A stretch of DNA of 64,000 nucleotides, taken from Mycocentrospora acerina (taxonomy: Eukaryota; Ascomycota; Dothideomycetes; Pleosporales). The stretch covers positions 1-64,000 of the forward strand of contig JAKUHH010000061.1 of assembly GCA_022701365.1 (NCBI GenBank), read 5' to 3'. This document shows positions 57,144 to 64,000 of the stretch, piece after piece (the first letter of the stretch is position 1; each line of letters starts with the position of its first letter). The notes beneath the pieces are model-generated. The model saw only the letters and a list, made by a program, of their open reading frames with translations, had not been told where the DNA came from and did no database searches. The translations under genes and the position numbers were made by a program.

Positions 57144-57955
57144 ACAATAATTAAAATAAGAGTTTTAACTATAAAAGAGTAACTATTAAGTTTAGTAATA
57201 GGTATAGTATTATTTAAGGCTTAAGATACTCTGCTAAGTAGGTTTCTTACTACTTTAATAAGAAATTTAAGTATAAAATAGTTAATAAAAAGACTACTTT
57301 ATATAAGGAAGCTTAGATAGTTTAAAGTGTAATTTAAGTAACTCTAGAGGGTTATATTAGTAAGAGTCTTCTATAATTAATAACTTATAATAGTATTTTA
57401 CTACATAATAGTTACACAGTGCATAGCTACTATTAAACTCTTAAAGAAGGACTTATTTATTAGTATAAGCTTAGTAAGAGGTTTATATAAAATAATATAA
57501 AGGTTTTTATAGTAAAAGTTATAAAAGAGTAGTAAAATGTTATAAAATTTAGATAATTAAACACCCTCTTTATTCTTTTAATTTTAACTCTCTTAAGTAT
57601 ATATAGTAGGCTCTTAAAAGGATACTCTATAAGCTATATCTTAAGTTTAATTAGTTAGATAAAACTTAAGAAGAGTAGGATTAATTTTTTAAGAGCTTAA
57701 AAGAGGCATAGTTAGCTATACCTAATATATTAATTAAGAAGCTACTTTACTTAATGCTAAAGTAATTAGAAGTACTAGAGATTGCTAAAGGTTACTAGAC
57801 TAAATATTAGGTATATTTTAAGTAATTTTATATCCTTATTACTTAATTTAACTTTAAAATAGTTACGTTATATTTGTTTAGATTTACTAAGTTAATATTA
57901 GTAAGGTAGTCTGAGCAGAGCTGCAATAAGACTTTTAATGTGTAACTGTAATAAA
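57144..57955. repeat. Repeat family C, copy 2, with extended flank
   Basis: 57650-57955 is collinear with 21984-22300. The extra 500 bp to the left are RIP-type DNA with broken plus-strand frames. No transposase motif could be identified. Confidence 0.6.
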
Positions 57956-59095
57956 CTTTTAGTTTCTTTAAATTCCTATCTTTTACTTTTTTAATACTTA
58001 CATAAATTTCTTTTTGACATTCTCCTAAGATTATGCAAGAGCTTTTCTAACATTATTTTCCTGTCTCTCTTACTTCTACATAACTTCTGCTTTTTTTTCT
58101 CCCTCCCCTAAAATACTCTAACAACTTTAATTATAGATGCACATCAGAAGTTGATTTAAACCTCTAATTATAACAACCTGTTATCTAAGTTATTTTACAT
58201 ACCTTATTATATAACTAACACTGTACTTGCGTTATTCTTTTAACTGTTGTGTACCAACTGTTGTTAACGCGATAGCTGGCTTAAATCTTAATCAAAAGTA
58301 CGAACAAGAAATTTTGAAGTAAGCGTAAAAGTGATTGGTTTTAATAGATTGACTTGCAGAGTAACTGTAGCAAAGTAGATTTAATTATTAATGTGATGCA
58401 ATCAAGTATTTTTGCGTCTCAGTTTTAAACTTGTGTATGAGAGCACGTTGGTATTTAAGTGTCTCTTGCACGCCTCAACACAGTTTCTAACATAAATACT
58501 AATGAACAGCTTAATCTGACTTTATTAGTATCTTTTTTCTATTTATTAATAAAACTGTAACTGTTAGGATAATAAGAATTCTAAGCTTTTTTTAAACAGT
58601 TTAAAGAATTAAGATTATTCTCATTTAATATAAAGATTTTGCAGGCTGCTGTTGTTAGTAGCAATCCTGCTGTCACAATCCTCTCTTGTGCTAAAGCAAA
58701 AAGTTCCTTATATTATTAAATTAGGTTGTTGCATTTGTTTAGAGATAGGACTTTTATTAAAGAAATGCACAATTTGTTTCACAAGATTTCTATTAAATAA
58801 AAAAATTGAAGACAAGTGAGCAACTATAAATTGCACTGCAATTTTAATTTTTAACAAGCAATCTATGTAATTTGAATTCTCCTAGTCCAAAGAATCTTAT
58901 TGCTTTGTCAAAATTCTATCCTTTTTCTTATTCTGGCAAACAGTGTAACAGCTTCAGGTATCGAGAAATTGTCACATGCTTGAAAAATAGCCAACTCTAA
59001 AGTCTGAAAAATCTTCAAGAGTCTTGACAGCTTTCCAGAACTTAGTTCCCGCCTTATACAAAGCTCAACTACTTACCAATATAGACTACTTTCCG
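57956..59095. other. AT-moderate intergenic DNA
   Basis: Composition returns toward normal after the right island. No gene, RNA or repeat was recognised. Confidence 0.5.
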
Positions 59096-60109
59096 TTAAG
59101 CACCAGTGTCAAATACCAAAGGAATGTCTGTAGGGCTTGACGCTTGCATGAGCATGACAATATTGCGTAAATTTTGGTCTGTCTCGACTTTACGCGGAGA
59201 CCAACCCAGATGGATGGGAAATCGTTCATTCCCTATCTAGATTAGCTGAGATACCATAGTGATACTCAGGACGGAAATAGGAAAGAAGAACTCACTAATG
59301 AAGAATTCAAACCACTTCCTGTTGATGTGGGGAAAGTCTGGGTGACCAAAAAGTGCCATCATTGTTCCGACTTCACCTTGAATCACACCAACCTGAGATT
59401 CGGTGAGCCCGAACTCAGGGTTCAGTTTGCTCATATCGAATGCGTGTCTAGCTCTAGCATTCTCTACGTCAACTAGTGTGAGATTTTGATCATCTCCAAA
59501 GTAAGAGAGAAAATTGTCGAAAGTGGCCGCATCAAATGAATTGGTGGGGTCGAAGAAAGAATCGCGGCGGGAGACACTTGCATCATGCTCGATGACATTG
59601 TGCCTGTGAATCATGGCCAAGTCGATGAACTAAGATCATCAGGAAAAGAACGGTGTATGTAACAACATCTGACCTACAGTAGCATTCGGGATAGGGTTCG
59701 TCACTATGGATCTTCCGAAACCTTCCTCGGGAACTAGAGGCCCAAAATTGAGACCTTCTTTGGCCGCGATCTTTATCATCTCCAGTGTGATGTTTCGGCC
59801 GTCGTGGGGAAGGAAGCCATGGTTGGCAAGGGTATTAAGAGCAGGACAAGGAGAGCGGACTGGAGTAAATAGAAACTGAGTATTAGTAAATACACTTTTG
59901 CATGATCGATAGGGTACCATACGATCGTCTGGGCCTGGTGCCTTCCAGGTAAAATGTTTACGCTTCAATTTCGTACCATCCAGGATATTCAATCCTTGTT
60001 CCAGTTTCTCGACGCTGTCCGAAATGCCCGTAATCTTAGGGGCACCGGAATGGGGAAACCCGAGGGTCAGGGGAAGTAAAGATAAGCTGAGAAGCAAAGT
60101 AGGCTGCAT
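59096..60109 (-). CDS. Secreted heme-thiolate peroxidase (unspecific peroxygenase/chloroperoxidase family)
   Basis: Four exons: 59923-60109, 59678-59859, 59296-59629 and 59096-59232. The introns of 63, 48 and 63 bp have GTATGG/GTAGGT/GTGAGT donors, and CCAG/TTAG/ATAG acceptors, giving 279 residues. Signal peptide about 1-18. The family signature SPCPALNTLANHG carries the axial heme Cys at 67, and IEHDAS (Glu137, His138, Asp139) is the acid-base and metal-site motif. The C-terminal part reads WFEFFI...ERFPIHLGWSPR, typical of this group. Such enzymes use H2O2 to oxygenate or halogenate substrates outside the cell. Length fits the short type. The phase of all joins restores family motifs. Confidence 0.88.
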
Positions 60110-61974
60110 TGCGATAAATGATTTGATAAAGCTGTTGTTGCTGAGTACTTGAGAGAAGCTTGGAACAACTTTGGGTTCTGTTGAAAGACGATGAAGTCCT
60201 AGAGCTTTAGAGGTGGACTTATATATAAATTGGCCGCCAAAACACGTCCACGTATCGGTCTACGAAGAGCACAGGTAAAACTTTGTAATGCGTGTTCCCT
60301 CGCACACTAAAAATTTCCGAGGGTTCATCCACATCCAATCTTTACTCTATTTGAAGCTGTAGAGATTCGTATTCTTACGAGTGGAGCTTCGGAAGTACTG
60401 CGGTAAGCTGGCTGACGTATGGTACGCATTGAATTGGCCACACGTATTGCAGACCGACGTTCTTATAAGGAAGAAAAACATATATCACACTCCTAAAATA
60501 GTTACCGACTTGATTGGTCGAGGATAATTGTCCAAGATTTTACAAGTGAATTGCAAGTCATGAACCACTTCTACCAGGCGTGGAAAACTTGAGGCCAAAA
60601 GGTTGTTGTAGTTAATGAAGTGATCAATTAGAAGGACTACTTGAGACTAATGACAACTATTAAACCCTCTAAAGCATATGTAGTCTTAATTTTCATACTT
60701 TTTGTTGTATCCTATCTTTGTCGTAGGCACGTTTAACACTTGTTGCATTTTTTTGATCTTAAAGGCACATGCTCTTATCAAAAATTTCCAAAATGCTAAG
60801 ATTTTTTAGGAATGATTGAATAACCACTACCACTAAGGAGAGCGGGCGTGAAATAAAATTTAGAGAAATGAAAACACTGTTAACAGTATATGGTCAGAGT
60901 AAACTCGTTAGAGGGCCTGCATGTTTCGTTTTGAATTAAACTTAGGTCTTCCATACATAAATTGACGACCTGGCTACAAAATTTAAAAGGCTTCATATAG
61001 AAACCCACTAAAACGTGTATATCTGCATTGTTTGTTGTCGTTGAGTTTGGAGCTAAGCGAAGGAGCTGAGCGCTAAGCGAGTACGACATGCGAACGAGAA
61101 CGAGAACGAGAACGATGACTTGTAACATGACTTGTAACATGACTACTTTTTTGAAGTCATTTGAAGATATTATGATATAGGCGTCACCAAATTAAGAAGT
61201 GTTACCATTTTCTAGTTTGATTTCGAATCCATAAGGGAAGAGTGACATTATGCAAAGCAACATGATAAAAGTCACAGAACAATCATTATAATTTCTGTAC
61301 TTTAGTGGACACTGAGCCACATTCATAAAAAATTCAGTCGATCGAATTGGTAGCCATATATAAGGCGAGCCCATTTTGACAGGCTCATTTACTAGAACAT
61401 TTAACATAATGAATATTTGAACTATGAGTCGGAGATGATTGCGTCCTAATATTGCAATTGAAAAACCGTTAAACGTTGTGAAATAAGACATCAACATAGT
61501 GCTACTCAGGAGGGCGAAACAGCCATAGCTATTACCCTATTATCTGTGCATTATATTAACCGCTTAGTTGAAGTTGCGTGTGAGCCATGTCTCACAATGT
61601 AAAAGGTCTTACTTTCTAAGAGGCATTCAGCTATAGTAATCTTAACCAATTTTCAAAGTTCTGCTCTGAAGCCAATCTCGGAGATGAAAAATTTCAGCGG
61701 CTTCACAGGATAGACATTTTCTACTAAGTCAATCAGACCGACGACAACGTAAGCTATATCCATTACAAAGAGCTTAGGGTATATTTTTTTTTTACTAAGT
61801 GCGAAGTACTAACTGCTCATGGTCTGAAAATTCACCAAAGGTCATCACTGTTCCATACTCCAGGACCGTACTGATGGCACAAAAGCAGAACACCGGTCCA
61901 TCTGAAACTACAAATCAATGTTCTAAACAGCTTCAAAATACAATCCGTGACATGTGCTTTTGCCATTAATACAC
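60110..61974. other. Intergenic, no supported gene
   Basis: Contains the peroxygenase promoter, a GAACGA microsatellite with a duplicated CATGACTTGTAA unit (61090-61142), and two short minus-strand frames (86 codons at 60880-61140, 101 codons at 61192-61497). The frames lack motifs, introns or neighbours and are not called. Confidence 0.45.
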
Positions 61975-62858
61975 TTAAACCCTCTCATGTAACTCGATAT
62001 AGCTCTCAGTCTTCCCCAATCGAGATGTTCCTCCTACACCGAAAACCTCTGGAGCGTACACAAAATGCATCATTGCTTGTACAATGAACATAGGTGCTGC
62101 GTCAAAAATATACATGTAAATTTCATGCCTAAACAGATACCCGCCTGAGCCTTGCGCAAATTCAATAACACGGAAGATGCAGCGCGCGATTATAATGACC
62201 GCTGCGCACAACTGCATCTTCAGCAGTATCTCCCATCCATATTTTCCATACTGATTGATAGCAAAGCGTCTGGTAGATCCGCGCAAACGCTTCCAGAAAA
62301 TCAGCGAAATGATGAGGAAGAAACCGAAAAAAATTAGTTGCACACCGAGACCTAAGAGCACGAGGGTCTGGCCTAAGTTTGCCATACCCTCGCTCGCCAT
62401 CATGCCACCGCCACCAAGCTGCATGATGAACGCGAGCACATCGCCGCAGACGAAAATTTTGGTCACCCATGTTGGACGGATGACAGAAGCTTCTGTTGCG
62501 TTGACAAAGATGACAAGGCGACCATAGATCATATAGATTGTTGCTGCATAGAGAGAGGGTGGCAGCATGATGCACAGCGACTGCCCGATGTACAGCAAGA
62601 GAGTGTTCGGCGATTTCGCAGAAAAATAGCGAAAAACATAGCCCACTGTCATCACTGATCGATATTAGCCATCTATTGAATTAAGTTGAAAATTAAATTC
62701 TTACTAATTGCCCCTGATACAAAAGAGCTGTAATACCACGCCCGTGATCGAACCATTTGAATAAGATGGTAGACACTGCTGAGGCCAAAGGCGATGATAG
62801 CTATAAAAATACTTATTTGACTGGGTTCATATTTATACAGTCCGTTGGGCCCTGCCAT
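61975..62858 (-). CDS. RTA1-like seven-helix membrane protein
   Basis: Exons 62705-62858 and 61975-62654 with a 50-bp intron (GTAAGA, branch GGCTAATA, ATCAG), giving 277 residues. The join rebuilds GAIMMTVGYVFRYFSA, the conserved second-helix region of the RTA1/RTM1 family. Seven hydrophobic helices are visible. The short N-terminus (YKYEPSQ) and the late FRVIEFAQG...YIFDAAPMF region are also typical. The family includes yeast Rsb1, linked to sphingoid-base and toxicant resistance; the substrate here is unknown. Same strand as the peroxygenase but 1.9 kb away, so no operon-like link. Confidence 0.87.
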
Positions 62859-63536
62859 TGTGAAAACTTGTAGCGCAACGCTGGCAGTACAAGACTGGAA
62901 TAGGTGTGGATAGAGAAATACGAAAAATGAACGTATGGGCTGAGAGTGCCGCTAACAGAACAAGTTAAAAATGAATTTGAGAAGGTATGGGAAATTTATC
63001 TGGTGTAGAATACAAGTTGAATTCTTAGTGAATTGAAAGATTGAAAGAGCGTCGAAGTGAGCAACACGAGTGATTTAATACATTATCGCAGGAGAACGTA
63101 CGAATGGAGTCAGTTACCCACATACAATGCAATAAGCGCTTTGGAGATTAAGCATACTCAGCCTCGAACGCAACAATGCGTCTCGAAGTACGATGCAATC
63201 GCCGCCGATATTGCTGTCATTGGCAGCAGCATAATATTGTGCAACTTTTGTCCTATCAACAAATTAGTTCTGGGGTTAACCCTTGACAAGTGCTGAGCAG
63301 ACTCTTGTTGACCGACTTTTTGTAAGTTTCGTTTGCATAGTCTCCCCAATGGGGAACGTACTAGAAGTTTTGCGGCTGAGTTTTGTTAGTCGCGTGCGTC
63401 GTATATCGTACCGCGTTTCGTCTCAGATTAGTGTCTCCTTGGCGAGAGTGTGCGTTGAAACGCCATTAATATAATGCTTGGATATTGACCCTTCCAGGTA
63501 CTCGGAATAGAACGCAAGATTTCATTTATGGTTCTC
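62859..63536. other. Intergenic upstream of the RTA1-like gene
   Basis: No supported gene; frames of 60-79 codons on both strands overlap each other and lack motifs. Confidence 0.45.
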
Positions 63537-63851
63537 TCACGAGCCATTGTAGCATTCTGAACTCAAATTCTTGGGGGTGACTGGACAGAAAGGCGAAATT
63601 GGAGCTTCTGGCCGCGTGATGAGATTTGTGCCAGTGATCGCTTGCAGTCTATCACAAAGATCAGCAAGTAGGCACTCAAAGTCTACATAGCCTCTTATTA
63701 CTGTTTGCCAAGAAGTGCAATAAATTCCCCCTATTATATTGTGTTCAAAAACATAATAAAAAAGGAGCGGTTGTCTTGACTTATTTAGATTAAAAATGCA
63801 CTGTAGGAATCGAGGTACAACATCGACGATTACATGCTTATTACTAGCCAT
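63537..63851 (-). CDS. Hypothetical protein (low confidence)
   Basis: A 104-codon frame from MASNKHVIVDVV to a stop at 63537. It has mixed composition, a hydrophobic N-terminal third and a Pro/Ser-rich end (ITRPEAPISPFCPVTPK). No family was recognised and no introns are evident. It could be one exon of a longer gene whose 5' part lies beyond the window, or chance. Confidence 0.25.
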   Translation of the reverse strand: MASNKHVIVDVVPRFLQCIFNLNKSRQPLLFYYVFEHNIIGGIYCTSWQTVIRGYVDFECLLADLCDRLQAITGTNLITRPEAPISPFCPVTPKNLSSECYNGS

Positions 63852-64000
63852 GCAGCCATTTGAATAGCTTTGTCAGATTGAGCAATACTACTATCCAATA
63901 ATCTGAAATTTTCATAACATTTGTAGCCAGGGAGTCGTCAATATTGAATCGTTTCAACGAAAGAGTACCTATTATAAGCGCATTTCAGAAGAAAAATTAA

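Larger units (their letters stand above)
48801..57955. other. RIP-degraded repeat island (right)
   Basis: Same composition as the left island. It contains one complete chromovirus, one TRIM-type array and family C, all listed separately. The flanks 48801-49122 and 55433-55935 are TA-rich with no identifiable element, though about 49088-49105 is the inverted end of family C. Shared families show that the two islands were colonised by the same elements. Confidence 0.85.

Noticed and set aside
61192..61497. 101-codon minus-strand frame as a membrane protein
   Set aside because: No motif, no splice-linked exons and AT-driven hydrophobicity; insufficient support.
1..64000. Functional tRNA or rRNA genes and telomeric repeats
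   Set aside because: No complete cloverleaf, conserved rRNA core or TTAGGG array was found by eye; the tRNA-like piece in the TRIM lacks a matching acceptor strand.

Overview
The window is nuclear DNA of a filamentous ascomycete (Pezizomycotina, probably Dothideomycetes by gene content and repeat style; no species is claimed). The evidence is short GT-AG introns (48-134 bp) with CTAAC/CTGA-type branch sites, a fungal gene set (SWR1, INO4-like bHLH, Ync13-type MUN protein, mitochondrial ThrRS, peroxygenase, RTA1-like), and long TA-rich blocks whose ruined reading frames are full of TAA/TAG at former CAA/CAG codons. That is the signature of repeat-induced point mutation (RIP).

Layout. (1) 1-22.3 kb is a RIP-degraded repeat island. 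One chromodomain Ty3/gypsy family (288-bp LTRs) occurs as a full copy (179-7648, +), a 5'-truncated copy (7649-18263, +), a full copy nested inside the LTR of the truncated one (10660-18064, -, target duplication GTAAC) and a solo LTR (20645-20932, duplication TTACT). Ty1/copia remnants, a SINE-like retroposon and two unclassified repeats are also present. (2) 22.6-47.4 kb is a gene island with normal base composition: an F-box gene, a decayed gene, a glycine-zipper protein, SWR1, complex I NDUFB8, protein-histidine methyltransferase HPM1, an INO4-like bHLH, Ync13, a fungal membrane/coiled-coil protein, mitochondrial ThrRS and a repetitive secreted protein. (3) 48.8-58 kb is a second RIP island with a complete 6.3-kb chromovirus (49123-55427, 488-bp LTRs, duplication TTATG) and a compact LTR-spacer-LTR-spacer-LTR array (55936-57138, duplication AAAAC). 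(4) 59-64 kb is AT-moderate, gene-poor accessory DNA with a secreted heme-thiolate peroxygenase and an RTA1-like membrane protein, both on the minus strand.

Most unusual signals. The small LTR array looks like a TRIM. It shares terminal sequences, polypurine tract and an apparent Tf1-like self-priming design with the 7.4-kb gypsy family, suggesting a parasite/host pair. Both chromovirus families carry, between integrase and the 3' LTR, an antisense reading frame for a basic coiled-coil protein. In the gypsy family, Q codons survive in one copy where another copy has stops, so the frame was probably real before RIP.

The core genes are housekeeping and not an operon. The promoter pairs SWR1/NDUFB8, bHLH/ync13 and membrane protein/MST1 are divergent. 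All exon structures were read by eye from splice signals and frame and have no transcript support.
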